Source of the DNA: Hyphomicrobiales bacterium
Lineage (GTDB): Bacteria > Pseudomonadota > Alphaproteobacteria > Rhizobiales > TMED25
Assembly: GCA_029245795.1 (NCBI GenBank)
Contig: JAQWOP010000014.1
Span: 68,062-116,511 of the forward strand
Reading direction: 5' to 3'
DNA: 48,450 nucleotides
This document shows positions 1 through 8,991 of the stretch, piece after piece. A model generated the notes under the pieces. The model was not told the origin of the DNA and made no database searches. It saw only the letters and a program-made list of their open reading frames with translations. The position numbers and the translations under genes are program-made. Numbering within the stretch: position 1 is the stretch's first letter; each line of letters begins with the position of its first letter.

Positions 1-1
1 A

Positions 2-559
2 CCAATCGTGGGAGAAATTCCAGCTCCACTTTTAAATGCAGCAATATTTTGGTCTTTATTTGGAACTATATTTTTAGCTATTGTTGGAATTAAACTACCT
101 GGTTTAGAATTCCGAAATCAGCGCGTTGAGGCATCACTAAGAAAAGAACTTGTCTACGGGGAGGATGATGAAGAAAGAGCGACACCTCAAACAATATCCC
201 AATTATTTTCTAATGTACGTAAGAACTATTTCAGACTTTATTTCCATTATTTATATTTTAATGTCGCACGAAGCTTCTACCTTCAAGCAGATAATATCTT
301 TTCCTATTTAATTTTAATACCCACAATTGTTGTAGGAAAAATAACATTTGGAATATTACAACAAATTCTTACCGCGTTTAGTCAAGTTTCTAATTCGTTC
401 CAATATATTGTCAATGCATGGCCAACAATAATTGAATTGATATCTATATTTAAAAGGCTTCAAACTTTTGAGGCTACTCTATCCGGTAAAAGTATTTCTA
501 AAATTGAATATAATAATGATGATGATGTTTTGGTGGAAGATAATGCTGAGAAAGAATGA
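2..559 (+). CDS. sbmA: SbmA/BacA-family peptide antibiotic transporter (5'-truncated by window edge)
   Basis: This is the C-terminal part of an inner-membrane SbmA/BacA transporter, a proton-driven importer of peptides and modified peptides. The reading frame is open to the left edge, so the true start lies outside the window; the GTG at 8 is only an internal codon. Family hallmarks are visible: an [16 protein letters not shown]-type loop near residue 47, then [18 protein letters not shown], and near the end the [21 protein letters not shown] membrane helix followed by a KRLQTFE basic segment. Family members are about 400 residues, so roughly half is present. It overlaps the next gene by 17 nt. 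In many alphaproteobacteria the gene before the nucleotidyltransferase is an AmgK-type kinase, so this neighbour is a local rearrangement (recalled synteny). Family assignment is firm; the transported substrate is unknown. Confidence 0.9.
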   Translation, partial: PIVGEIPAPLLNAAIFWSLFGTIFLAIVGIKLPGLEFRNQRVEASLRKELVYGEDDEERATPQTISQLFSNVRKNYFRLYFHYLYFNVARSFYLQADNIFSYLILIPTIVVGKITFGILQQILTAFSQVSNSFQYIVNAWPTIIELISIFKRLQTFEATLSGKSISKIEYNNDDDVLVEDNAEKE

Positions 560-1271
560 CCAAGTGGTAAAGGATGCTTTTATTCTAGCCGCAGGACTTG
601 GAAAGAGATTAATGCCCTATACAAGATACACCCCTAAACCCCTTGTACTAATCAATGGCAGACCTATGATTGAATACATATTGGATGCATTGTTGAATAT
701 AAATATTAGAAATATATATATTAATACACACTACTTATCAGAAGAAATTGAAAACTATTTCCTAAATAAAAAGTTACCGAATGTCTATATAACCCGGGAG
801 AAAGAATTATTGGATACAGGTGGAGGTATTAAGAATGCCTTGGGAAAGAATAATATAGATCCAATATTTGTGATTAATTGTGATGCTTTAGTATTGCATA
901 ACTATTCACAATTATTATCTGAACTTCAAAACAATTTTATTCTAAAAAAAATGGATGCCATGCTTGCGCTGTCAAAAGTATCAGATGCAGTTGGATATTC
1001 TGGAAATGGTGATTTTTACTTGGGAGAAAATCTTACCGTGGAAATAGAAGAAGTAAATATTAATAAATATGTATTTATGGGAATATCTATACTCAATCCT
1101 AGTGCTCTTTATCTTACTGAAAAAAAGAAATTTTCTTTATTGGAGACTTGGACAAGACTAATTTCTGATAAGAAGTGCTTTGGAAAAATATATAATGAAA
1201 CATGGTGCCATACCGGAAGCACTTCTTCTTTGATTTACGCAGAAGAATACTATAAAGGGCTCAAATCATGA
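543..1271 (+). CDS. murU: MurU-like nucleotidyltransferase (N-acetylmuramate-1-phosphate uridylyltransferase family)
   Basis: This is a sugar-phosphate nucleotidyltransferase with a GT-A-like Rossmann fold. The nucleotide-binding signature [11 protein letters not shown] is followed by [16 protein letters not shown]; a GGGIKNAL turn and a VINCDA metal site come later. MurU converts MurNAc-1-P and UTP to UDP-MurNAc in the cell-wall recycling bypass. The ATG at 543 was chosen because it has a GGTGGAAG-type ribosome site just upstream and gives 242 residues, the usual length. The in-frame upstream Met codons would add a low-complexity Met-run overlapping sbmA, and GTG at 564 is an alternative. 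The stop overlaps the next ATG as ATGA (1268-1271). Its usual partner kinase AmgK is not in the window. The family is secure, but the exact sugar substrate is inferred from similarity and synteny. Confidence 0.78.
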   Translation: MLRKNDQVVKDAFILAAGLGKRLMPYTRYTPKPLVLINGRPMIEYILDALLNINIRNIYINTHYLSEEIENYFLNKKLPNVYITREKELLDTGGGIKNALGKNNIDPIFVINCDALVLHNYSQLLSELQNNFILKKMDAMLALSKVSDAVGYSGNGDFYLGENLTVEIEEVNINKYVFMGISILNPSALYLTEKKKFSLLETWTRLISDKKCFGKIYNETWCHTGSTSSLIYAEEYYKGLKS

Positions 1272-2728
1272 ACTTTATATTTTATGATTTTGAAACATCT
1301 GGACGAGCTGAACCAGCAAAAAAAACTCGAAATGGACAATGGGACCAAATTCTCCAAGTTGGAGCAATCTTATGCAATGAGGACCTTGCTGAGTTAGATA
1401 GATTTGAAATGAAATGCTCCCTAAACAAATCGTTGATTCCTCATCCATCTGCACTATTAGTAAACAATCTCTCTATGTCCGCTATTAGCAATACTAATAA
1501 CATATCAAACTATACACTTGTCTATAAAATGATGGAAAAATTCAAAAAATGGGGACCAGCAATCTTTATTGGATATAATTCAATTTCTTTTGATGAAGAA
1601 TTCCTTAGAAACGCTTTATTTCAAAATCTACATGAAAATCCGTACCTAACTCAAATAAACGGAAATAAAAGAGCTGATCTATATAATATAGTCCGCGCAG
1701 CATCATTATATATTCCAACTTGCCTTAAAATACCAGATATGAAAGGTAGTTATAGATTAGAAAATCTTGCACCAGCAAATGATATAAATCATGAAGATGC
1801 CCATGATGCACTAGCAGATGTGATTGCAACAATTGAGATATCGAAAATAATAAAAAATCAATTCCCAGAATTTTGGAGAAATTCTCTAGTAACGTCCACA
1901 AAATCTGGTGTATCTGAAATCTTAGAAAACTCTCATATCGTATGTCATCATGAGTCCTATTATGGAAAAATATATCCATTCGTAACAAAATGTATCGGAA
2001 AATTAGGTATTAAAAATAGACCCGAAGTATTTGTTTGCTTTGATTTAAAACATGACCCTATTGACTACATAGATTTATCCTATAGTGAATTAGAAAAGTC
2101 AGTATTTGAGGATAAATTATGTCGTAAAATTAGAAATAATACACATCCGATAATTATGGGACATGAAAATGCTATGAATTTTCCAACATATGAAAAGATT
2201 GGTGCCGATGCAATTCACCAAAGAGCTGATATCATAAAAAATAACAAAGAATTCTCCGATAAGATTTTGCAAATTCTAGTAGAAAAAGAATACAATAATA
2301 ATTACGATCAATCTCAAGAAGACATATTAGAAGAAGAAAGTCTCTATTCAGGAGGCTTCCCATCAGCTGCTGATAAATTATTAATGAAAAAATTTCATGA
2401 TGTAGAATGGGGCCAAAAAATATTAATTGTGGATAATTTCCACGATATAAGATACTCCTACCTTGCAAAGAAAATTATTTATGGACATGACCCTTCTCTT
2501 CTCAATAAATACGATAGTGAATTAATAGAAAAAACAATTGCCAAAAGACTTGCTAGCAGCAACACAGAAAAGTGGTTAACAATACCAGAAGCATTTTCAG
2601 CAGTTGATGATTTAAGAGAAAAATATAGTGAAGAAGAAGACAAGCTAGAATTTCTTAATGACTATAATTCACATCTTGAAGAAATGCTCCAAATGTATCA
2701 AAGTACAATATTGACTTATGATAATTAA
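1268..2728 (+). CDS. sbcB: Exodeoxyribonuclease I (ExoI)
   Basis: This is a 3'-5' single-strand DNA exonuclease of the DEDDh superfamily, acting in recombination and mismatch repair. The 486 residues are close to E. coli ExoI (475). Catalytic residues are visible: D7 and E9 in FYDFETSG, D109 in SISFDEEF, and H179/D184 in HEDAHDALADV. The substrate-groove segment KIPDMKGSYRLENLAP follows the family pattern, and the C-terminal half carries the SH3-like and helical ExoI domains (an EDKLEFLNDY-type tail). Translation is coupled to murU through the 4-nt ATGA overlap. In most alphaproteobacteria I know, the interval between this nucleotidyltransferase and trxA is occupied by addB-addA, so ExoI here looks like a replacement of the AddAB locus. 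Confidence 0.92.
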   Translation: MNFIFYDFETSGRAEPAKKTRNGQWDQILQVGAILCNEDLAELDRFEMKCSLNKSLIPHPSALLVNNLSMSAISNTNNISNYTLVYKMMEKFKKWGPAIFIGYNSISFDEEFLRNALFQNLHENPYLTQINGNKRADLYNIVRAASLYIPTCLKIPDMKGSYRLENLAPANDINHEDAHDALADVIATIEISKIIKNQFPEFWRNSLVTSTKSGVSEILENSHIVCHHESYYGKIYPFVTKCIGKLGIKNRPEVFVCFDLKHDPIDYIDLSYSELEKSVFEDKLCRKIRNNTHPIIMGHENAMNFPTYEKIGADAIHQRADIIKNNKEFSDKILQILVEKEYNNNYDQSQEDILEEESLYSGGFPSAADKLLMKKFHDVEWGQKILIVDNFHDIRYSYLAKKIIYGHDPSLLNKYDSELIEKTIAKRLASSNTEKWLTIPEAFSAVDDLREKYSEEEDKLEFLNDYNSHLEEMLQMYQSTILTYDN

Positions 2729-2760
2729 ATGCTACCCTGATTAATTAATAGGAGTTAAAA

Positions 2761-3081
2761 ATGTCTACAAAACAAATTACTGATGATAATTTTCAATCAG
2801 AAATCGATGCATCTTCTGTCCCAGTTCTAGTTGATTTTTGGGCTGAATGGTGTGGTCCTTGCAAACAAATTGGTCCTGTACTTGAAGAAATATCGAGTGA
2901 ATACGATGGTAAACTATCTATTATAAAAGTTAATATTGATGAAAATCCAGTTACTCCATCAAAATATGGGATTAGAGGAATACCTACTTTACTTTTATTT
3001 AAAAATTCTGAGTTAGTTTCTACAAAAGTTGGAGCTTTCCCTAAATCTTCACTTCTTGAATGGATAGATGATAATATTTAA
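2761..3081 (+). CDS. trxA: Thioredoxin
   Basis: This is a cytoplasmic protein-disulfide reductant of 106 residues with the classic WCGPCK active site (C31, C34) and the cis-proline loop [12 protein letters not shown] strong ribosome-binding site, TAGGAG, sits 6 nt before ATG 2761. The gene follows sbcB by 32 nt and may share its transcript. Its stop is 1 nt from the stop of the convergent folC, so no classical terminator fits between them. The trxA-folC-accD-trp neighbourhood is typical of alphaproteobacteria, although there trxA usually follows addA. Confidence 0.97.
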   Translation: MSTKQITDDNFQSEIDASSVPVLVDFWAEWCGPCKQIGPVLEEISSEYDGKLSIIKVNIDENPVTPSKYGIRGIPTLLLFKNSELVSTKVGAFPKSSLLEWIDDNI

Positions 3082-3082
3082 C

Positions 3083-4393
3083 TTAAATAGCCCTTCCTCT
3101 ATGTTTTTCTAAAACATGCCCCGCAAGATATAATGATCCGCATATAAGAACCCTCACTTCATGACTCAATAATTTAGTATACTCAAGTGCTTCTATAAGA
3201 TTATTTTTCGTTAATGCATGTATTCCAAGCATTTCTGCATTTTTCCTGATTTTCTCTGGGTTTAATGAATTTTCTGAATTTGGAATCTCTATAGCAATAA
3301 CTTGATCTACTAAATTTACAAATGGTGATAAAAATTTCATACTATCCTTTGTGTTCATCATGGCCATGATTATAATTAACTTTTTATCCTTATACTCTTT
3401 CATTGTTTCGGATATAGCTATTGCAGCATGATTATTATGCCCTCCATCAAGCCATATTTCTGTACCATTAGATATAAAATTGTTAAGTGGTCCAATTTCT
3501 AATTTTTCTAGCCGGCCGGGCCATAATGCATTCGTTATTCCTATTTCAAAATGAGCATTTGATAGAGATATACTTTCTATAGAAGATATCGCTGAGATAG
3601 CAGTCCCTGCATTTACCAATTGATGCTTCCCTAATAAATTTGGATATGGAAGTTCTAATCGATATTTTGAGTCTTCATATATAAATTGTTTTTCTTGAGA
3701 TGTAACATTGTAATCTTTACCCCATATCTGTGACTTATTATTTAGGCGCTTAATATATTCTTCCAGTATAGAAAGTACTTCCTTTTCTTGTTTTCCTAAT
3801 ATTGTTTTCCCATTTTTTTTAATAATTCCTGCTTTTTCTATAGCAATATCCTCAAGCTTATTTCCAAGAAATTGCTGATGATCAATGCCAATTGGTGTTA
3901 TAATTGAAAGTAGAGGCTTCTTAATTACATTTGTTGCATCTAATCTTCCACCTAAACCTGTTTCAAGTAATAGAAAATCAGAGTCCGTTGTTGAATATTT
4001 TAAAAATGCTGCAGCTGTAATTAACTCAAATATTGTTATAGGTGCACCATTATTAACTCGTTCACATTCAAATAAAATATCTTCTAATACACCATCGTCT
4101 ATATGAGATTTATAGTCATTCCCACCAATCTTAATTCTTTCGTTAAAATCGACTAAATGAGGGGATGTATAAGAGTCTACAGTATAGCCCGCTGCTAATA
4201 ATATGCTTGATAAATACGCAAGAACTGATCCCTTCCCGTTGGTACCAGCAATATGGATAATATTTTTTATTTTCTTTTGCGGATTTCCTAGTTTTTCTAG
4301 TAGGAGTGTTATCCTATCAAGAGATAAATCCATGGATCTTGGATATAGAGGTAAGATACGTTCTTGAACCGATTTTATTTCATAGGGAGACAT
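3083..4393 (-). CDS. folC: Bifunctional folylpolyglutamate synthase / dihydrofolate synthase
   Basis: The Mur-ligase-fold enzyme adds glutamate to dihydropteroate and to folates. The P-loop HIAGTNGKGSV (GTNGKGS at residues 50-56) and the LLETGLGGRLDATN motif identify FolC. The Mur-ligase C-terminal domain follows, with LDGGHNNHAA as the FolC form of the DGAHN motif. Length 436 residues is normal. It is the last gene of the long minus-strand run that begins at aroA, 17 nt after accD. It converges on trxA with a single-nucleotide gap. Confidence 0.95.
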   Translation of the reverse strand: MSPYEIKSVQERILPLYPRSMDLSLDRITLLLEKLGNPQKKIKNIIHIAGTNGKGSVLAYLSSILLAAGYTVDSYTSPHLVDFNERIKIGGNDYKSHIDDGVLEDILFECERVNNGAPITIFELITAAAFLKYSTTDSDFLLLETGLGGRLDATNVIKKPLLSIITPIGIDHQQFLGNKLEDIAIEKAGIIKKNGKTILGKQEKEVLSILEEYIKRLNNKSQIWGKDYNVTSQEKQFIYEDSKYRLELPYPNLLGKHQLVNAGTAISAISSIESISLSNAHFEIGITNALWPGRLEKLEIGPLNNFISNGTEIWLDGGHNNHAAIAISETMKEYKDKKLIIIMAMMNTKDSMKFLSPFVNLVDQVIAIEIPNSENSLNPEKIRKNAEMLGIHALTKNNLIEALEYTKLLSHEVRVLICGSLYLAGHVLEKHRGRAI

Positions 4394-4410
4394 ATTCTAT
4401 TTCATAAATA

Positions 4411-5256
4411 CTATTTCTTTAGCAAATGTTTGCATATAGTAATTAATTTATTTTTAAGATCGTGCCTATGCACTACCATATCTATCATTCCATGTTCAAG
4501 CAAATACTCTGATCTTTGAAATCCTTCAGGTAATTTTTCTTTTATAGTTTGTTCAATTACTCTTGGCCCAGCAAACCCAATTAAAGCTCCAGGTTCTGCA
4601 ATATGAACATCTCCCAACATAGCATAAGAGGCAGTGACCCCACCTGTTGTTGGATTTGTTAAAACAACTATATATGGAATTCTAGCTTCATTTAATTTTT
4701 GGACAGCAATTGTTGTTCGTGGCATTTGCATTAATGATAATATACCCTCTTGCATACGTGCTCCACCAGCAGCTGAAAATAAGATCACTGGGCAAGATTT
4801 AAGCAATGCTTCATTCATGGCTTTTATAATTGCTTCACCAGCTGCTACGCCCAGAGAACCACCCATAAATGAAAAATCTTGAACAATACTTATTACAGGT
4901 ATTTTGCCCATTATACCTTGTGAAATAACAACGGCATCATCCATACCAGTCTTTTTGCGGGCATCTTTCAACCTATCAATATACTTCTTTTCATCTTTAA
5001 ATTTTAATGGGTCACTAATACTAGCATCAGTATCAATTATCTGATATTCGCCATCATATAAAAGCTCTAATCTTTTCTTTGCAGGAATCTTCATATGATA
5101 ATTAGAACCTGGGATTACCCATTGATTTGCTTCTAAATCTTTATGAAAAACCATTTGTCCACTCTCTGGACATTTTATCCAAAGATTATCAGGTAAATCT
5201 TTTTTCGCTAATATCCCCTTTATCTTTGGGGTTACAATATTATTTATCCAATTCAT
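4411..5256 (-). CDS. accD: Acetyl-CoA carboxylase carboxyltransferase subunit beta
   Basis: The beta subunit of the carboxyltransferase half of acetyl-CoA carboxylase works with AccA to make malonyl-CoA, the first step of fatty-acid synthesis. The [19 protein letters not shown] region, the [14 protein letters not shown] acyl-CoA-binding stretch and the GGARMQEG and [12 protein letters not shown] motifs are diagnostic. Length 281 residues. The N-terminal zinc ribbon, four cysteines in E. coli AccD, is reduced to a single Cys (C29), as I recall for other alphaproteobacterial AccD. It is cotranscribed after trpA (31 nt gap) and before folC. Confident assignment. Confidence 0.96.
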   Translation of the reverse strand: MNWINNIVTPKIKGILAKKDLPDNLWIKCPESGQMVFHKDLEANQWVIPGSNYHMKIPAKKRLELLYDGEYQIIDTDASISDPLKFKDEKKYIDRLKDARKKTGMDDAVVISQGIMGKIPVISIVQDFSFMGGSLGVAAGEAIIKAMNEALLKSCPVILFSAAGGARMQEGILSLMQMPRTTIAVQKLNEARIPYIVVLTNPTTGGVTASYAMLGDVHIAEPGALIGFAGPRVIEQTIKEKLPEGFQRSEYLLEHGMIDMVVHRHDLKNKLITICKHLLKK

Positions 5257-5287
5257 CTGTCAAAACATATTTCTTAAAATTAATTCA

Positions 5288-6088
5288 TTACATAACACTT
5301 GCAAAATCTTCAACTTTTTGAATTATTTGCTCTTTTATATCTGACTTACTATTTTTAGTAGCTATTAAATCAACTAAGACTGAGCCTACAATGACAGCAT
5401 CTGCAAAATCAGATACTTTAGCTATATCATTTTTCGATTTTATACCAAAACCTACACCTATTGGAATATTTGTTTTTGCTTTTATACGGAGAACAGCATC
5501 TTTTACAATTGAAAGATCAGGTTTTTTTGAACCTGTAATACCCGCAATAGAAACATAATATAAAAAACCAGATGTTTTTTGGAGTACTTTCTTTAGCCTT
5601 TGATCATCTGTTGTTGGTGTTGCTAGTCTTATAAATGATATATTCCTCATTATAGCAAGATCACATAACTCAGCGTCCTCTTCCGGTGGTAAATCAACTA
5701 TTATGAGACCATCAACACCCAATAATTTAGCTTTGTCTAAAAAAGCTTCAGTACCAAAATTATATATAGGATTATAATAACCCATTAATACTATTGGGGT
5801 TTCCTTATTATCAATTCGGAAATTGGCAACTAAATCAAAGGTTTTATTCATTGTATGCCCAGATTTAATTGATCTACGAGAAGAAGCTTGAATTGTTGGG
5901 CCATCTGCCATGGGATCAGTAAATGGCATCCCGATCTCTATAATATCAGCACCGGCTTTTGGTAAAGCTTTTATTATATCAAGAGAAGTAGCATAATCAG
6001 GATCTCCAGCAGTTAAAAAAGTAATAAGCGCCTTTTTACTTTCCCCCTTTAATATACCAAAACATTTGTCAATCCTATTTTGTAAAAT
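5288..6088 (-). CDS. trpA: Tryptophan synthase alpha chain, probable AUU start
   Basis: TrpA cleaves indole-3-glycerol phosphate to indole and G3P in the alpha2-beta2 complex with TrpB. The first ATG (5929) lies inside the conserved core [14 protein letters not shown] and cannot be the start. Reading upstream in frame to the stop at 6104-6106 gives [26 protein letters not shown] and ADIIEIG, the normal N-terminus with catalytic Glu (IEIG) and Asp (FTDP). No ATG, GTG, TTG or CTG precedes NRID. The best start is ATT at 6086-6088, 7 nt after a GGAG inside the end of trpB and 1 nt after the trpB stop. It gives 266 residues, the family norm. Stop coupling to trpB is likely. The gene identity is certain; the start codon is inferred. 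Confidence 0.93.
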   Translation of the reverse strand: MLQNRIDKCFGILKGESKKALITFLTAGDPDYATSLDIIKALPKAGADIIEIGMPFTDPMADGPTIQASSRRSIKSGHTMNKTFDLVANFRIDNKETPIVLMGYYNPIYNFGTEAFLDKAKLLGVDGLIIVDLPPEEDAELCDLAIMRNISFIRLATPTTDDQRLKKVLQKTSGFLYYVSIAGITGSKKPDLSIVKDAVLRIKAKTNIPIGVGFGIKSKNDIAKVSDFADAVIVGSVLVDLIATKNSKSDIKEQIIQKVEDFASVM

Positions 6089-6089
6089 A

Positions 6090-7304
6090 TTAGATCTCCA
6101 TATTTAAATGTTCTGCAACTGTGAATATATCTTTATCACCTCTTCCACATAAATTCATTATGATGATCTTTTCTTTAGATAATTTTGAGGAAATCTTCAT
6201 AATATGTGCAATTGCATGAGCTGGTTCTAATGCAGGAATTATACCTTCAATTTTTGTACATAATTGGAAAGCATTAATAGCTTCACTATCTGTAATCGAT
6301 ACATATTCAACTCTTCCACTATCTTTTAGCCAAGAATGCTCAGGACCAATGCCAGGGTAGTCCAACCCAGCAGATATTGAATGTCCTTCTTTTATCTGTC
6401 CATCGTCATCTTGAAGCAGATATGTTCTATTACCATGTAATACACCTGGCCTACCTGCTGTTAAACTAGCACAATGCTTATCACCTTCCAGTCCCAATCC
6501 ACCGGCTTCAACACCCGTAATTTTAACATTAATATCATCTAGAAATGGATAAAAAAGACCCATTGCGTTCGATCCACCGCCAATACAAGCAATCAAGTGA
6601 TCCGGTAATCTTCCCTCTTGGTTAAGTATTTGTTCTTTTGTTTCATTACCTATAACTGATTGAAAATTTCTTACCATTTCAGGGTAAGGATGTGGGCCAG
6701 CAACAGTCCCAATTATATAAAAAGTATCCTCAACGTTAGCAACCCAATCTCGAAGCGCTTCATTCATTGCATCTTTTAGTGTAGAATTTCCAGAATTTAC
6801 AGGAATAACCTTTGCGCCAAGTAGTTTCATTCTAAATACATTTGGCTTCTGTCTTTCCACATCCTTGGCGCCCATATAGATTACGCAAGGTATACCAAAT
6901 CTTGCAGCAACAGTAGCTACAGCAACACCATGTTGACCAGCGCCAGTTTCTGCAATAATCCTTGTCTTTCTCATTCTCTTAGCTAGAAGTATTTGTCCTA
7001 GACAGTTATTTATCTTGTGACTTCCAGTATGATTAAGCTCATCTCTTTTAAAATATATTTTTGCACCATTTAAGTGTCCCGTTAAACGCTCCGCATAGTA
7101 TAGTGGACTCGGACGTCCAGTATAATACTTGTTTAGATAGAGAAGCTCGTCATTAAAACTTGAATCATTTTTTGCTTTATCATAGGCTTTTTCAAGATCC
7201 AAAATCAGTGGCATAAGTGTTTCAGCAACAAATCTTCCTCCAAAGATACCAAACCTACCGTCCTGATCAGGGCCTGATTTATAAGAATTTATATTACTTG
7301 TCAT
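6090..7304 (-). CDS. trpB: Tryptophan synthase beta chain
   Basis: The PLP enzyme joins indole and serine to tryptophan. The PLP lysine is K97 in HTGSHKINN. The [12 protein letters not shown] motif carries the catalytic Glu, and the glycine-rich phosphate loop is [10 protein letters not shown]. The C-terminal GRGDKD motif is present. Length 404 residues matches the family (about 400). It lies between trpF (16 nt upstream) and trpA (1 nt downstream), with the trpA ribosome site inside its 3' end. TrpC, TrpD, TrpE and TrpG are not in the window. Confidence 0.98.
   Translation of the reverse strand: MTSNINSYKSGPDQDGRFGIFGGRFVAETLMPLILDLEKAYDKAKNDSSFNDELLYLNKYYTGRPSPLYYAERLTGHLNGAKIYFKRDELNHTGSHKINNCLGQILLAKRMRKTRIIAETGAGQHGVAVATVAARFGIPCVIYMGAKDVERQKPNVFRMKLLGAKVIPVNSGNSTLKDAMNEALRDWVANVEDTFYIIGTVAGPHPYPEMVRNFQSVIGNETKEQILNQEGRLPDHLIACIGGGSNAMGLFYPFLDDINVKITGVEAGGLGLEGDKHCASLTAGRPGVLHGNRTYLLQDDDGQIKEGHSISAGLDYPGIGPEHSWLKDSGRVEYVSITDSEAINAFQLCTKIEGIIPALEPAHAIAHIMKISSKLSKEKIIIMNLCGRGDKDIFTVAEHLNMEI
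6096..6099 (-). promoter_or_regulatory. Ribosome-binding site that fixes the trpA AUU start
   Basis: GGAG on the minus strand lies within the last three codons of trpB. It is 7 nt upstream of the ATT at 6088-6086, the optimal Shine-Dalgarno spacing. The trpB stop TAA (6092-6090) sits between the site and the start, so ribosomes finishing TrpB could reinitiate directly. This supports ATT as the trpA initiation codon. Confidence 0.55.
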
Positions 7305-7320
7305 TTTCTAATACACTTAA

Positions 7321-7959
7321 CTAATTTTTAGCATTATATATAAAATTTGTTATCAAATCGTTATCCTTTTTACCCGTTTCATTCTCCACACCTGAAGATA
7401 CATCCACAATATTTGCTCCTGTACTTTCAATAGCTTCTTTAATATTATATGGAGTTAAGCCTCCTGATAAAATCCATTCCTTATTTATATTTAATTTATT
7501 AATTAAATTCCAATCGAAGACAAGACCATTTCCCCCAGGTCGATTAGAAGAATCTGGTGGCGGTGTATCAAAAAGATAATAGTCTACTATATCATCATAC
7601 ATATTAATTGTCTTAGATGTGATATTACTAGAGAGAGTTATCACTTTTATAATTTTAATATCAAACTTTTTCTTTAATGACTCAAGATAATCAACATCTT
7701 CATTACCATGAAATTGAATCGTTCTTATCCCTACATTTGTAATAATATCATCAATCAGTTCATGACTTGCATTGACAACTAATGCAACAATTTCTATTAA
7801 ACTTGAATATTCTTTATTTAAAATACGAGCTTGATTAGTATTAATATTTCTAGGACTCTGAGGATAAAAAACAAATCCTATCATATCTGCAGAATTCTCT
7901 ATACACGCATCAATATTCGATTTCTCTTTTAACCCACATATTTTGATTTTAATGGTCAT
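7321..7959 (-). CDS. trpF: Phosphoribosylanthranilate isomerase
   Basis: This (beta/alpha)8-barrel enzyme performs the Amadori rearrangement of phosphoribosylanthranilate. IKICGLK at the N-terminus holds the catalytic Cys, the phosphate loops ILSGGLTPYNI and the IVDVSSGVE segment holds the general-acid Asp. The start was set at ATG 7959. An in-frame TTG at 7968 would add only three residues and lacks a better ribosome site. The ATG start gives 212 residues and overlaps pyrF by 11 nt. Order pyrF-trpF-trpB-trpA is the usual alphaproteobacterial arrangement. Confidence 0.95.
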   Translation of the reverse strand: MTIKIKICGLKEKSNIDACIENSADMIGFVFYPQSPRNINTNQARILNKEYSSLIEIVALVVNASHELIDDIITNVGIRTIQFHGNEDVDYLESLKKKFDIKIIKVITLSSNITSKTINMYDDIVDYYLFDTPPPDSSNRPGGNGLVFDWNLINKLNINKEWILSGGLTPYNIKEAIESTGANIVDVSSGVENETGKKDNDLITNFIYNAKN

Positions 7960-8665
7960 TATTTTCAATACTTTTTCGGATTTCTTTTGCTGCAGTAATA
8001 GGATCTTTTGCTTTAGTCAAAGGACGCCCTATAATTAATATATCCGCTCCATTATTTACTGCTTCTTTTGGTGTCATTATTCTTTTTTGGTCTTGTGATT
8101 GAAAACTTTCAGGCCTTATCCCAGGAACTATAGTTAGAAAATCTTTCCCACACTCATCTTTGACTTTTTTAGCCTCATGTGGGCTACAAACAACTCCATT
8201 AAGTCCATTTTTCACAGCTAATTTTGATAAATTAACTACTTGGGTTTCAATATTTAATTGCAGACCCTGTTCTTTAAAACTATCCTCATTCATACTTGTC
8301 AATATGGTAACACCAACTAATAGAGGCTTTTCTCCATATGAGTCTTCAATCGCCTGCTTCGCTGATCTCAACATTTCACCACCGCCACTAACATGTACAT
8401 TTAGCATATACGGGTTAAGTGGCAATAATGATTTAATTGCTGAGTTTACTGTATTTGGTATATCATGAAGTTTTAAATCTAGGAAAATTGGAAGATTAAG
8501 ATCTTGAATTCTTAGATAACCTTCTAAACCCATAGAATAGAAAGCTTCCATTCCAATTTTAACTCCATCAATGTAATCTTTGATAGATTTTATAAAAGAT
8601 ATTGCAAGGTCTGTATCTTTCGTATCTAAGGCACAGAATATAGCATTTTTATCTTTAAATTTCAA
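7949..8665 (-). CDS. pyrF: Orotidine 5'-phosphate decarboxylase, TTG start
   Basis: The last step of UMP synthesis. The catalytic DLKLHD tetrad motif (D63, K65, H67, D68) and the phosphate-binding VPGIRPE and ILIIGRPLT stretches are present. Length 238 residues. An in-frame stop lies at 8681-8683 and no ATG or GTG falls between it and the conserved FCALDTKD, so translation most likely starts at TTG 8663-8665, with an AGGT about 8 nt upstream. It overlaps trpF by 11 nt and follows ihfB by 21 nt. Confidence 0.95.
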   Translation of the reverse strand: MKFKDKNAIFCALDTKDTDLAISFIKSIKDYIDGVKIGMEAFYSMGLEGYLRIQDLNLPIFLDLKLHDIPNTVNSAIKSLLPLNPYMLNVHVSGGGEMLRSAKQAIEDSYGEKPLLVGVTILTSMNEDSFKEQGLQLNIETQVVNLSKLAVKNGLNGVVCSPHEAKKVKDECGKDFLTIVPGIRPESFQSQDQKRIMTPKEAVNNGADILIIGRPLTKAKDPITAAKEIRKSIENNDH

Positions 8666-8686
8666 ATGAAGATACCTAAATTATAA

Positions 8687-8971
8687 TTATCTATTTTTAT
8701 TAATACGTTCCTTGAGCTCTTTCCCTGGCTTATAATAAATTGATTTCTTACTTGGGACTTCAACTCTTTCTCCGTTCTTAGGATTTCTTCCAATTCTTGG
8801 GCTCCTATTTTTGATTGAGAAAGCACCAAAACCTCTTATTTCCACCCTCTGCCCTTGTGAGAGGGCTTCAGCTATAGAATTATAAAATACATCCACCACC
8901 TTTTCTATATCTCTATGATATAAATGGGGGTATTCTTTTGCCAATTGATCTATTAACTCTGATTTTGTCAT
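8687..8971 (-). CDS. ihfB: Integration host factor beta subunit (HU/IHF family)
   Basis: A DNA-bending protein of 94 residues with the HU/IHF fold. It begins MTKSELIDQLA, has the RVEIRGFGAFS turn, and the DNA-intercalating beta-arm RIGRNPKNGE with its conserved proline. Length and the position directly after the sppA-like gene support IHF-beta rather than HU. ATG 8971 has AGGGA 5 nt upstream; a longer in-frame reading to 9007 would add a non-conserved stretch overlapping the upstream gene by 16 nt, so it is not used. IHF works as a heterodimer with IhfA, which is not in the window. Confidence 0.93.
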   Translation of the reverse strand: MTKSELIDQLAKEYPHLYHRDIEKVVDVFYNSIAEALSQGQRVEIRGFGAFSIKNRSPRIGRNPKNGERVEVPSKKSIYYKPGKELKERINKNR

Positions 8972-8991
8972 TATTTCCCTAGAACCATTAA

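Noticed and set aside
5288-5929. trpA truncated at its 5' end (start at the first ATG, 5929)
   Set aside because: The frame continues upstream through 53 more residues matching the conserved TrpA N-terminus, with a ribosome site; only the start codon is unusual.
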